64,000 bases of DNA, from NCBI GenBank assembly GCA_011800155.1, contig CM022371.1, forward strand, positions 2,666,001-2,730,000, written 5' to 3'. The notes beneath the pieces are model-generated. The model was not told the DNA's origin. It saw only the letters and a program-made list of their open reading frames with translations, and did not search any database. Below, one piece after another: positions 45,623-55,985 of the stretch. The position numbers and the translations under genes are program-made. Numbering within the stretch: the stretch's first letter is position 1; each line of letters starts with the position of its first letter. Source of the stretch: Flammulina velutipes. Lineage: Eukaryota > Basidiomycota > Agaricomycetes > Agaricales > Physalacriaceae.

Positions 45623-46431
45623 GGTGGCCAGGAGTTGAACACGTCGTACGAACGGCGCGTCGGTTAACGGGCCGTCTATCCGAGTGCGTACAAACTCCGA
45701 TCAAATGCTCCCTTTAATAATTAACCACGTCTTGCGTCGCGTACGTGCCATTCTAGAAACTAATCCAAGACCTTCGCTACTCTCCGCACTATGGGTTTTC
45801 TGCTTACTTGCCAGCGAAAAGTTCACGGGTTTCTCACCAATCTCCGGTGGCGTTTACATTCCATTCAGTCCTGCGCTGCCCCCTGGCTGCCTCTATCTGG
45901 AGATCCCATATGTCGGAGACGGTTAGGTGAACATATCTACCGGGCACATTACTTGCGTTTCGTCGTACTCGCCACGATGGCCATCTTCTCGCTTGTTGTG
46001 CTTCACTTGTTCTTTGACCTGCCACCGCAGCGACATGATGGTACATGGCCGTTGGACTCTTCTTGGTCCTGGAAACCCTCAGCTTCCTTTTTACCTCCGA
46101 GTACTATAGTTCATTGGCGTCAAGTTCGAAGGTTAGTCTTGCGATCTATCGTCAACACTTACAGGGTATCACCCGCTCTGCTATCTCGCCGATTTATATA
46201 TTTGGCGAATCGGCGTATCTGTGCATTCAACGGAATGGGGAAGTTGAGCGGAGCGTCCTGGACACACTGAACGGCAATCATTCACTTGACACGGGGAGCG
46301 TCCTCTTATGACTCGGGTGACCTCTATCTCTTCCAAATTACCAACTTACCAGTTGATGCCACGATTTCAGATCAACAGGCGCCCGATTGGTATAGCACAT
46401 TCATATACATATATAACCACTGCGACGCATC
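45623..46431. other. Intergenic stretch with a low-support open frame
   Basis: The plus-strand frame 45791-46270 (160 codons from an ATG) contains one hydrophobic segment (RFVVLATMAIFSLVVLHLFF) but no family that I recognise. It may be a short membrane-protein gene, or the decayed upstream part of the broken kinase that follows. Confidence 0.3.
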
Positions 46432-47615
46432 TTGGCTACCAAATCATCCTTGACATTTTCCACGCTGTGCGCCTTCCAAACAATGCTATCGCTTCTAGTT
46501 TCACTCGCCTCGTGGGATGTACCGATGTTCCATCCCTCTGGTGTAACAATTCTTCGATTGTCAGAGTTCGAAGTCGAGAAAGGAATGCTCGCTTCTGGCT
46601 CACATGCTATACTCCGAAAGGCTCTCCATCGCCACCGTCCAGTTCTCCTGAAAATATGGAGGCCAACTGCCACCCTGCGGAAGTCCTCTCGCCAAAGGCT
46701 ATATAAGGTTCTTTGCATCTGATATTCATTCAAGATGGGGAACTAACGATATTTCTATTAGGTGCTAGAGAAGGAGTTGGCTGATTGGACGCGTATGAGG
46801 CATCCTAACATTGCACTTTGTTTGGCGTAGTTCCTAGCATTGAACAGGAATTTGCACTCATCCTGCCCTACTACCTCAACGGAAACATCGTCGCATACAC
46901 CTCGAACTCGTTCCAAGTAGATAGATTTCGCCTATAGTAGTGAGTTTTCCGTACCGTTCACGAGGCATAATACCTACTCACCTCTAGCTCCAGGGGGTTG
47001 CGGTCGGCCTCAGCTACTGTATCTCCATCGTTCTAGTCCCTCCATTATCCATGGGGATGTTCGTGGGGTACGATCGTAACTTGCTCAATCATTTGATATT
47101 CTTCTGATATATCCTGCCCTTTAGGTGAATATCCTGATCAATGACACAGGCGACGCAGTACTCTCCGATTTGGGACTAAGCAAGCTTCCATTCCCGTATG
47201 ACAAGACATGTGGAGGAAGCGAGACGACGCGGTGGATGTCCCCTGAAATGATGGATGCTAACAATACGAACGGCGCGACGACGTGCAGCGATGTTTATAG
47301 CTTTGCTATGACATGGATTGAGGTCCGTGCCTGCTTCTCTATTCATGACTGTTTTTCTGATAGTGCGTAGGTTTACTCGCAGGACATGCCGTTTCCTCAC
47401 AGGACCTTCTACTCAAGTGTCATCGACGATGTTCAGCGGGGGATCAGGCCTTTTCGCCCAATCATTTTAGAGTCGGACTCGTTTTGGGATCTGATTACGC
47501 TCTGTTGGGCACAAAATCCATCTTCAAGGCGTGAGTATTCGATCTAGTGCCTTCTCACTTCCTAACCATGTCCGTTGTAGCCTCCATTGATTCGGTACTG
47601 TCATTGGAGCAATAA
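46432..47615 (+). pseudogene. Broken protein kinase gene (TKL-like, agaric type)
   Basis: Kinase-domain pieces follow one another in the right order but not in one frame. The N-lobe reads FEVEKGMLASGSHAILRKAL, then RPVLLKIWRPTATLRK (candidate VAIK Lys in LLKIW), an intron, and LADWTRMRHPNIALCL. Next comes EQEFALILPYYLNGNIVAYT in another frame. The catalytic loop IIHGDVRGVNILIN follows (HGD in place of HRD), then the metal site as DLG in VLSDLGLSKL, and SETTRWMSPEMMDAN. The C-lobe reads CSDVYSFAMTWIEV and ends RPSIDSVLSLEQ. Breaks: a one-base loss near 46820, stops at 46935-46943 right before a GTGAGT donor, and a 5-bp insertion TGTAT at 47018-47022. The Gly-rich loop is also eroded. Confidence 0.75.
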
Positions 47616-48425
47616 CTTGGTCGCTTGAAATTTACCCCTCTCTTTTGGCCTGCGACGCACCTTTGTGCGGTGCGTTTACAATGTGATCGAGAGGGGAGGC
47701 TCTAAAAACCGCAGATTTGCGGGCGCTACGCTGTAGTGGTCTCCACGATACATCCGGTAGGGCTCGTTGAGTCGCCATTGCGTTCTTGTCTGCTTAGGTG
47801 AGCTAGCCAATCGCAGAATTGCGGAAGGCGAAAATTACTCACCTATTTTCGGCTTGCCCGTTCCGCAGTGTATATAATAGCGATGCTCCTTGTGCTCTTC
47901 CCTCGTCTTGTCTTGCGTGAGCCTCCCACCGATTGCTCTTTGACAAAATCTCGGCCTTGCATTCTGAATATACAGGTGCTCTAACTGCACTCATCGTCCA
48001 CCTCTTTCTTTGCTTGACCCACTACTACTTGAACCACCATTGTCACCACCGTCCATCTGATATGACCTCGATGATTATGCGGCCTGTCCGACCCCTCCTT
48101 CGTCAATCTCGACTGAAACTCATGCCTTGTCAGCCGACCTCTAGACTTTGCCTCTGAATCCCTACTACACTCTATGGTACGAAACATCGGATAATTATCA
48201 AGCCCTTTGCAATTCCTGCCCCCCGACCTACCCGCTCACTTAGCTCAGCATCGACTGTTCGTTTCAGCTTATTCTTACCACCACACAGGCCCTTGGCATC
48301 TTGAGCCTCGGATGCCAAACCGCAGCTAAGCTCTTGGGAGCTCGTGGGACCATCAACGAGAAGTTACAAACGGTCCTGGATAACCCCCGTGTCCTGACGC
48401 GTTTATCCGGCCTCCCGATTCTCAT
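47616..48425. other. Intergenic stretch with an orphan TATA box
   Basis: About 800 nt lack a supported gene. A strong TATA (TATATAAT, 47871-47878) points at a possible plus-strand transcript. Just upstream are the inverted arms TAGGTGAG (47797) and CTCACCTA (47839). A splice-compatible pair GTGAGC...ATACAG (47918-47973) follows, but only short Arg-rich frames are open after it. Confidence 0.4.
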
Positions 48426-48433
48426 TATATAAA
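48426..48433 (+). promoter_or_regulatory. TATA box of the DJ-1/PfpI gene
   Basis: TATATAAA lies 41 nt before ATG 48474. Confidence 0.6.
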
Positions 48434-48473
48434 GACAACATCGTCACGTACTAGTCACTTCACTTCCTTCAGT

Positions 48474-49251
48474 ATGAAGGTCTTCCAGTCGTCTCTTTGG
48501 CTCGTATTGAGTTCACTATTCATTCTTGCTTGCGCTGACAAAAATGGTAAATGTTCTGTCTATCACGTCAGATTTTCAGCTCTGAATAGTTGTAGGCACC
48601 GTCCCCGTCAATTATGGGATGCTAGTCTTCCCCTCCTTTCAAGCACTCGACGTCTTTGGTCCACTTGACGCTCTGAATTTGCTGGCGTTCCAGTTTCCTA
48701 TCAATCTTTCCATTATTGGCCCCACACTGGACCCAGTTACTACCAAGCCCCAATCGGCTGCGATGAACAGCCAGAACTCCAACTGTTCGCAGTCCATTGT
48801 ACCAACTCACACGTTGGACGCTCCCCCAGAAGATCTCGAGGTCCTCATCGTCCCAGGAGGGCTCGGTACCCGTTCTCCCAACATCAATGCTACCATCGAC
48901 TACGTCGCTGCCACATACCCCTCCCTTCGCTATCTCATTACTGTCTGCACCGGCGCTTCCATTGCAGCTAGAGCGGGCGTTTTGGATGGTAGGAATGCTA
49001 CAACGAACAAAGCGGCGTATGCGTGGGTCACATCGCTTCGACCAAACGTCCATTGGATTTCTCATGCCCGATGGGTCGTTGACGGAAATATTTGGACCAC
49101 GTCTGGTGTCAGCGCAGGCATTGATGGGATGTTGGCGTTCATGGAGGAAGTGTATGGTGCCAACGCCACTTCGACGGTTACGAACGGGATGGAATATGAT
49201 AGAGAATTGGATTCTACGAATGACCCCTTTGCCGATTTGTATGGATTGTGA
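48474..49251 (+). CDS. Secreted DJ-1/PfpI-superfamily protein (isonitrile hydratase-like)
   Basis: This is a class I glutamine-amidotransferase-like protein of the DJ-1/PfpI superfamily. Exon 1 encodes a signal peptide (MKVFQSSLWLVLSSLFILAC). After a 51-nt intron the domain starts VPVNYGMLVFPSFQALDVFG, PLDALNLLAF, with an Asp in ALDVFGP as in bacterial isonitrile hydratase. LEVLIVPGGLGTR follows, then the nucleophile elbow YLITVCTGASIAARAG with Cys followed by Thr, as in isonitrile hydratase. Later blocks are NVHWISHARWVVDGNIWTTS and GVSAGIDGMLAFMEEVYG. The length is about 240 aa. Several N-glycosylation sites (NAT, NGT-like) fit secretion. Similar secreted members are common in agarics, and the substrate outside the cell is unknown. 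Confidence 0.9.
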
Positions 49252-49301
49252 GTACAGTAAGCAGTAATACCTAGGAACTACGAGTTCCGGATCGGAGAAT
49301 A

Positions 49302-51030
49302 TCAATCAATCTGCATCTGCATCTGCACAGGCATCGATATTTGCATCTGCATGGGTTGACCTTGAAGTGGGCCATCATCCCCGTCCATGTCAACATCTTC
49401 GTTGCCCGATTCGTTATCTCCATCGTTCTCCATCGAGAGCCCTTCTTTCCGCATCCTTTGCATCTCATCGAACTCTTCGCGCTGAGCCAGCTTGGCTTCC
49501 AAGTCGTTTGTGAGCTTCTTAAGCGCGTCCTCAAAGCGGCGCTGCAACAAACAATATCAGCATCGATAGGACGTGCATACTATACTGTCTTACCCTAATA
49601 AGAGGATTCCCGGAACTGGCAATCTCCTTGCCCTTCTTTTCGACCGCAGCCTGGAGGTCCCGGATTTCTTCGCTTATCAGTTTGCGTGCTTGAGACTCTT
49701 CATCGTCTGATGCTTCATCCGAGGCGTCACTCTCGTCATCGTCATCGTCCTCATCTTCATCGTCTTCGTCTCCGTCTCCCAAGGCAAGGTCTAGCTCAGC
49801 AGCCAGCTCTTCATCGATGTCCCCGTCTGGCTCCGCCTCCTCGTCTTCGTCTTCATCCTCTGGTTCGCCAATGTCGCCCCCACCAGGTGTTGCCGGGTCC
49901 ATATCTGTCATAGCAGGTGTTGGAGCATCCATAGCTTCCTCGCGTTCTATGAATTCAGAATCTGAAAGATCTGGGTTGACATTGTCGAGGACATCTGGAA
50001 AAGGCTCAGTCAAAATGACGGGGTTGAAAAGCCAGCACTGACCATACTTGACCTCCGTTGCTAGTGCATCTTCTTCTAGTAAACGTTCGACTGCCTCTTC
50101 TGTACTTTCGATCGTCTACATGAGCGCCATTCTCAGAGAGGTTCTCACTGAATACAGAGAAGTAAAAGTACCCGCCGATTGATTCGTTTACGGAAGCGTC
50201 GCTTTCTGGCATGGTGCAGCGGAGGCGTTATGCCATGGGGCCAGATGAATTCTTCAATGTTGAAGTTCTTCTGGTTAGTCAGAGGCTCATCATTCTCGAC
50301 GCGCGTCTGGACAACAAGCATCTAAGAGATGTCAACACGTCGTCTCGGGCAAGCACAAAAGTGTATGCCACCTGACATATATCGGCCACTTTGAACATCT
50401 GTTTATTATCCAACGTCTTCTGCGACTCAATTACACAGGGAAGATCAACAAGTTTTGAGTTGTACGTGTTGTTACCAATGTGGAACTGAGCGCGGCGCGA
50501 ATCTGTAACATGTTAAAAACGCGCCAAACAGTCCGAGAAATACACTGGCCTTTAAATTTGAACCAGACATCGTTTGTGACCTCGCGTGATTGAACCATCT
50601 TGCGAAGCTTTTCACAGTCTTCGCCGGGGGGCATCCGAAGGATGAACTGTTCCTCGAAAGCCAGTTCTTCGTCGTCCGAGTCCAGTTCACGGTCGTAGGG
50701 ACCGAGGAAAGACATGCCTACAGATTGAGCATTGCCCTTCTCACTGAGCTTGAGCTTTAATTTTGGAGCGCCTCTCTGTCTGACTCCGCCACCACTACCA
50801 ACAACTCTAGTTGAGCGGTCTGAAACTACCGCCGCATCAGCAGAAGCTTTCGCGGCCAAAGTGCTGCTCCGCAGTCTCGAAGAGTGTCGGGCACCATCAG
50901 CTGCTGAGCCAGCGCCAGCACCAGACGTGGATGGACCAGGTAATAAAGCGGGGTCGATGTTGGACGTAGACGCTCGAGAATTGGAAGGACCAGGTTCGTT
51001 TTCAACGTCGACCAGAATGTCGTCTTCCAT
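49302..51030 (-). CDS. TAF7: Transcription initiation factor TFIID subunit 7
   Basis: TAF7 (TAFII55) is the TFIID subunit that binds TAF1 and holds its activity in check before initiation. The N-terminal part is Ser/Ala-rich and disordered. The signature TAFII55 domain follows: YDRELDSDDEELAFEEQFIL, RMPPGEDCEKLRKMVQSRE, then RRAQFHIGNNTYNSKLVDLP, CVIESQKTLDNKQMFKVADI, CQMLVVQTRV, and IEEFIWPHGITPPLHHARKR, RFRKR. The C-terminal half is a long acidic region (DEDEDDDDDESDASDEASDD near 49740) followed by a coiled coil (EEIRDLQAAVEKKGKEIA, ALKKLTNDLEAKLAQREEFD) and a Met/Gln-rich tail (QMQISMPVQMQMQID). About five introns; the length is near 480 aa. It is divergent from the DUF3632 gene, with 112 bp between starts. 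Confidence 0.93.
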
Positions 51031-51142
51031 ATCTGTTCAAGACAGCAAGGAATAGCTCTGAGCGCTGTGGTGGTGGTTCAAAAGATGGGGGTTGTTGCTT
51101 ATTGACGTTGGAAGTAAACACCGGCACTGCCACCCGTTAACC

Positions 51143-51947
51143 ATGAACGTTGTCTCGTTTATCCAGCCAATATCTGACTATCTATCTGGCGATGCACTCC
51201 TTGATTCAACGCTAGAAATATTGACCGGCTGGATGAGAAACGAAAATCTGTCTGAGGATGACTTGGGATCCTTTTCGTCTACTCTATGGACCGGCATCAT
51301 CCTCTGCGCTCAAAGGCTGCCTGATAAACAGGACCAGCTAGTCGAACTCTTATCTGCTATACAACGGCTCCCGTCTCCCACAAAGGACGGCCAACCTTTG
51401 AAGTGCTGGGACGCAGTGTATTGGGCAGATCTACCTCTTCTCGGAGTAGACGTGCGTGAAGCTTGGAACTGTAAGTTCTTCATTTCTGCCCTATCAACTA
51501 TGCTGATAGGCCACAGGGTTTGACTCGCCTTCCAACGATGCAAGCCGAGAAGAGAAACGACAAGAATGGATTAATTTGAATGCATTCATTGCGCGTTCAA
51601 CGGGTCGCGATGTCATTCCCTATGACCTCTATGCCATTTGGGCAATGCGTCGCGCCCTCGAAGGAGAGGACGACAACTCCTCGGATGATCATGCTCAAAT
51701 CGAAGCCGCTGCGCAGTAAACATTTCATGCTGGCGAGCGTCTATACTGGGAACACGGCCCTCTAATTGGCGATCCCGCAAGCGGTGGCCCTCTCTGGAGT
51801 GGAAAACGGGGTTTTTGCAAGGAACGATGGGCTCTATGGAAAAGGCGGTTCCAACTGATAGTCAAAGATTCCAATGTGCCGCAAAGAACACAAGAGGTCG
51901 CGGAGGAGGCGGCCCGGAGAATGGTCGCTATTGAACATGCCCATTAG
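51143..51947 (+). CDS. DUF3632-family protein with an in-frame TAA
   Basis: This belongs to a fungus-specific uncharacterised family (DUF3632), mostly helical and about 250-300 aa. ATG 51143 starts MNVVSFIQPISDYLSGDALL. After a 45-nt intron come EEKRQEWINLNAFIARSTGR and YDLYAIWAMRRALEG. The frame then reads QIEAAAQ, TAA (51717-51719), TFHAGERLYWEHGPLIGDPA, SGGPLWSGKRGFCKERWALW, and stops at 51945-51947. Family members have a continuous A-A-Q-W-x-x-x-A-G-x-x-x-Y stretch here, so the TAA replaces a conserved position. The same TAA lies in a 66-nt segment (51716-51781) with GTAAAC at the left, CTAAT inside and CAAG at the right, whose removal keeps frame. It is therefore either a pseudogene, an intron-retaining gene, or an exitron. 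Confidence 0.75.
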
Positions 51948-52371
51948 GAGTATATTTATCCTTTCTCTCGTTTTGCATGTGGGTTTGCTCGCTTAATACG
52001 ATGGCTAGTTACAGAATCGACACAAATTTGGACCCAGCGTTCCGGGGCATCCACATGGAACTCTACAAGTCCCACTCCACCGGGAGTCAGTGGACCTTCC
52101 AAACAGGCTCGCCATCGCCTGGTGACCCTACGCCCTCTGTTCAACGTACAAATATACCGTCCTTTTCTACAGCGTACCGTGAACGGCCCGCGTCTACGCG
52201 TTTTGCTCCCGTACAACCAGCCACCAGCGGGCACATTACAGACTAATCATTAGCCATCGCAATGCTCCAAGATTTATCCAGCACGGTATTTCTGTGCAGG
52301 ACGGTAGACTCAGCTCCGGCTTGCTCAGGCCCATGATCCAATCGTTGCTAGCTATGCGCACCCGGTAAAAG
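51948..52371. other. Intergenic stretch with a small open frame
   Basis: ATG 52001 opens an 81-codon frame (MASYRIDTNLDPAFRGIHME, stop about 52246) that also lies inside a longer frame. There is no domain, and a mirror frame exists on the minus strand. It could be a tiny gene, but I cannot support it. Confidence 0.3.
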
Positions 52372-52379
52372 TATAAAAG
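52372..52379 (+). promoter_or_regulatory. TATA box of the PL9 gene
   Basis: TATAAAAG lies 55 nt before ATG 52434. Confidence 0.6.
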
Positions 52380-52433
52380 GTTGACTGTGAGGAACAAGAA
52401 TTGCGGCTCTTCATCTAGCGAACACTTGATATC

Positions 52434-53840
52434 ATGACGCGGACTTTGGTTATCGCTGCCCTCTTTGGTGGGCTTTCCCTTCTGTCAAGCGTACAAGTCT
52501 TAGCTGCAACCCTTTACGTTTCACCAAGCGGGTCCAGTAGCGGCACCGGAACCATCTCTGCGCCCTTCAACTCTATTCAAGCTGGAATAGATGCTGCTAC
52601 AGCAGGCTCGACAATCTACTTGCGAGGGGGTACTTACTCACCGACGACGAATATCCAAATCAAGAAGAGTGGCGCGGCTGGCCAGCCCTACGTCCTCAGC
52701 GCTTACTCTGGCGAGAAGGTGGTAATAGACGGAGAAGCACTGCCATAGTGAGTCTTTTTTTCCTCTGGCTCATCTGAGAGACTAAGCTCTGTTTGCAGCA
52801 CTCCGGGAGCACTAGATTCGTCTATACCCAACGCCGATCGTGGAATATTCCATATCGAGAAGGCCAACTTTTGGGAGTTTTACAATCTGGAACTGAAGAA
52901 TGGCCCGTATGGTATCTATCATCGCGATTCGTCGAACAACTATTATAAGAACATCATCACTCGGGATAACTATGAGACTGGTGAGCCTACATGCTTCCTT
53001 GCTTGAGAATGCCGACTCACGGACTTGCAGGATTCCAACTGCAGGGAACATCCTCCAATAACACCGTTTTGTATCTGGACTCCTATGGAAACCGAGACCC
53101 GAGAAAGAACGGAGAGAGTGCTGATGGCTTCGCATGCAAGGAAGGATCTGGAACTGGCAATACTCTCAACGGAGCGCGTCTTTGGAACAACGTGGACGAT
53201 GGCTTGGATCTATGGTGTGGCATCCACCTTTTTTCTGCCTCTTCAATACATGTCTCAAACCATCTTTCACAGGGAATTCAAATCCGCTGTTACCATTATC
53301 AACACTATTGCGTGGGGTAACGGATTCAATCGGTAAGATCGTTAGCTCACAATTGCCATTTTGCATCGTCTCATCATAGTTAGCTGGGGCTTTACACCCT
53401 TCGAAGGGGACGGTAACGGATTTAAGCTCGGTGGTGGGGACGCAGCCGATATCGGTGCTGCTAACCATGTAATCACTAACTCCATCGCATTCCTTAACGC
53501 CGCCTCCGGATTCACAGACAACTCGCAGCCAGGTAACTTCAAGCTGTCAAGAAATACTGCGTGGAATAACGGCAAAGATGGGTTCAAGATGGCGACAGCC
53601 GTGTCAACGCTAAGCGGAAATATCGGAGCACTGAACAAGGCTCAGCAGGCAAGTTTGAGCAGCCAACAAGTTTCGAGCGGGAACTCGTGGGATGGTAGCG
53701 GGACGTGGTCGAATAGCAGCTTCAAGAGCGTGGATACAACGGCAGTCACTGGTAACAGAGGATCGGATGGGAAGATTGGAGCAAGTAGTTTCTTGTTACC
53801 AACTTCTGGTGCGAGTATTGGTGCTACTACGGCTTGGTAG
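52434..53840 (+). CDS. Secreted pectate lyase, polysaccharide lyase family 9-like
   Basis: This is a secreted right-handed beta-helix enzyme that cleaves pectate by calcium-dependent beta-elimination, feeding plant cell-wall breakdown. The signal peptide is TLVIAALFGGLSLLSSVQVL followed by AA. The fold opens LYVSPSGSSSGTGTISAPFN, SIQAGIDAATAGSTIYLRGG. Later turns include NGPYGIYHRDSSNNYYKNII and FQLQGTSSNNTVLYLDSY. The family 9 signature follows: SADGFACKEGSGTGNTLNGA, then RLWNNVDDGLDLW, whose Asp residues correspond to the calcium cluster. GDGNGFKLGGGDA contains the Lys expected to be the catalytic base. Five exons; introns near 52750, 52980, 53215 and 53335. The length is about 390 aa. The last 60 residues are Ser/Thr-rich. 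Confidence 0.88.
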
Positions 53841-54052
53841 AAAGGGTAGATAAGTTATGGTCCTTTATGCGACAAATTTTATGATACAATGCTTTCGCGT
53901 CAATCATATTCGTCTACATTCATACCATACAATACTTGTATTCTGATGTGGCGCACTACGCGTTACTGTGACAAGTGACGTGACGTGATAGGCAAGGCAG
54001 TGCTGCGCTGAGTGCAAGGCTCAACATTTACCATCACGTGTCGATAATAAAG

Positions 54053-55192
54053 ATGCTATTCTCCGACACCCTCTCTGCTTGGGTAACCATTGAAGGGGAA
54101 CGGTGCAGCGAGTATGCATTCGCGTCTTCCGACGACGACAAGCATGTCAGTTGCTGGATTGCATCGGAAGCTGGCAAGGTATGTCCCGAGTCCCGACTTT
54201 CAAGCTACCTGCTCGTCTACAACATATCTAGTCCTTTCAAATACACTTCAAAGATACGCCGGTGGTTCCCATGAAATACTCTCTCAAGATAGACGGACAG
54301 TCATGCCAAGGAAAAGTCATACGTGCTCCCAACGGTCTGCCATATACTCGAACTGTGGAGGGCAGGAATATTTCGGCAACAATGCAACGTCCATTCATGT
54401 TTTCGCCAATAAATCTTTCTGGTAAGCATTCGTTATGTCCTTGGCCAGAAAGATCGGTGACCAAGGATTTAGACGACGAATCGTTGCTGCTCAACTCTGT
54501 TAATGGTATCGGTGACATTGTTCTGTCTGTATGTCCTGGTATCTTCAGCCCAAGCACCAAACAGTACTCTGGAGTGCCTGCTAAAGTCAATTTCCATGAG
54601 CGTATGAAGAAAGGTATCGACCATCAAACGAGGTTGAGTTAGTACCTTTGCTCTCTTCCTTTCCTCTCATACGTCTTAGTTTCGGCGCTCCGACGATCGT
54701 AAAGGCGAGCACAAGATATTCATCTCACTTGATAGGAACCCAAGTTACATTAACCTACCCAGTATCGTCCTCTTGGTCTGTTCTTGTCTGCTAAAAATCT
54801 CACATCCAACTCAATCTCTGCCTTTAGCTGTTTTACAAGCTAACGACATAGCTCCTCCTCCTCCCAGAATCAACCCTCTCGTCAATGGAGATGATGATAG
54901 TGAGGTCGAAATTGTCCAGTCGACATCTAGAGTCTGTTGCTATCCTATGCCTATGGTGTACACTAAAAGTCTGACATCCAATTAGACCTCTGGCGTCAAG
55001 CGAGAGAGGAAGAGAACGGTTCGCGACTTCTGTACCATTCTACACATTGCGATTACTGAATGCGGTAATCTTTCCCAGAGACCCTCAAGTAGCGTCAAGA
55101 AGGAGCCTACTCACGATGGTGTTTCATCCCATAAGAAGGCTCAACGAGAACCTCAGTCGCAAGCGAGCACCGAGGTCATTGACCTGACCTGA
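54053..55192 (+). CDS. DUF7918-type protein needing a one-base frame shift
   Basis: This is a fungal nuclear-type protein of the uncharacterised DUF7918 family. Exon 1 reads MLFSDTLSAWVTIEGERCSE, YAFASSDDDKHVSCWIASEA, GK. Then come SFQIHFKDTPVVPMKYSLKI and DGQSCQGKVIRA. The next exon reads DDESLLLNSVNGIGDIVLSV, followed by HERMKKGIDHQT, SFGAPTIVKASTRYSS and GTQVTLTY. The following conserved part, QYRPLAVLQANDIAPPPPRI, is in another frame: one extra base in the CCC run at 54758-54760 separates VTLTY from QYRPL. No intron can bridge this. The C-terminus is Lys/Arg-rich (GVKRERKRTVRDF) and ends STEVIDLT, which looks like a SUMO-interacting motif. Either this is a recent frameshift or a base-call error. 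Confidence 0.72.
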
Positions 55193-55478
55193 TTACTGTC
55201 GCGCCCCCGTCTTTTTTGTGTTCTCAGTAATCACCGAATTCTACCAACAATCATCTCTGGCTGATGCTTCCAGAATCACAATTATTATGGGATTCCCGCA
55301 CGTGATGCCAACTTTGTTCTTCTTCCAGACAACAAGCTCAACCGGCTGCATCTCATCTGTTACCTTGGAATTCAGACAAATAGTCCGCTTTTGTTCTTTT
55401 GTTTGTTCTAGTCACTTAAAAGCATTGACGACGCTGACAAGATCTTATATCCATATCCTACTTCTTCTACCTCCTGCC

Positions 55479-55985
55479 ATGGAATCCGCCGCCACCTTGC
55501 TTTATTCGGATGAAACACTCTACGATGGTCCAGTCTTTTTCTACGACTACGAAGACTACTTTCCTCCTCCCGACTTTTCTTCTGAGATTCCCATCTTTTC
55601 TGCTGAAGATATATCGTTCCTGGGTCCGGCGTCGTTGTTTACAGCTTTTGGGTCGGGAGACGCCACTGCTCTATCTGTGTCCAAAGTCGACTCCGCCACA
55701 TCCTCTCATCGACCTCCTGACCTTAGCCTCCTGCCCCTTCCGCCGAATGGCACATATCAGTACGGTGTCCTTAACCATAATCGCATCTACCACCCAAAAC
55801 AACAAGTTACAGACGCTCAGTACAGACTGGTACGTGATGGTGATAAGCTTCTGTTCTAGAGGACGTTGAAAGTGACTATTCTTCAGTCTGATAAAACTAG
55901 TTCACTTGATCTTACGGAGATTGTGATCGCGCCGGAGTGGTACGACAGGCTGATACATGCTCGTATTTTCCGACATATCTCGTAG
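55479..55985 (+). CDS. Small acidic/aromatic protein, function unknown
   Basis: Two exons (55479-55829 and about 55888-55985) give about 150 aa that I do not recognise. The first part is rich in Tyr, Phe, Asp and Glu (VFFYDYEDYFPPPDFSSEIP), followed by LGPASLFTAFGSGDATALSV. The end of exon 1 reads RIYHPKQQVTDAQYRL. After a 58-nt intron the protein ends SDKTSSLDLTEIVIAPEWYD, RLIHARIFRHIS. Without splicing, the frame stops at 55859 with VRDGDKLLF. The open frame continues upstream of ATG 55479 to another ATG near 55287, which would add a hydrophobic leader-like segment (MPTLFFFQTTSSTG), so the start is not certain. Confidence 0.55.

Noticed and set aside
48622..49305. 227-codon minus-strand open frame
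   Set aside because: It is antisense to the DJ-1/PfpI gene, whose motifs and signal peptide are clear. The antisense frame shows no family.
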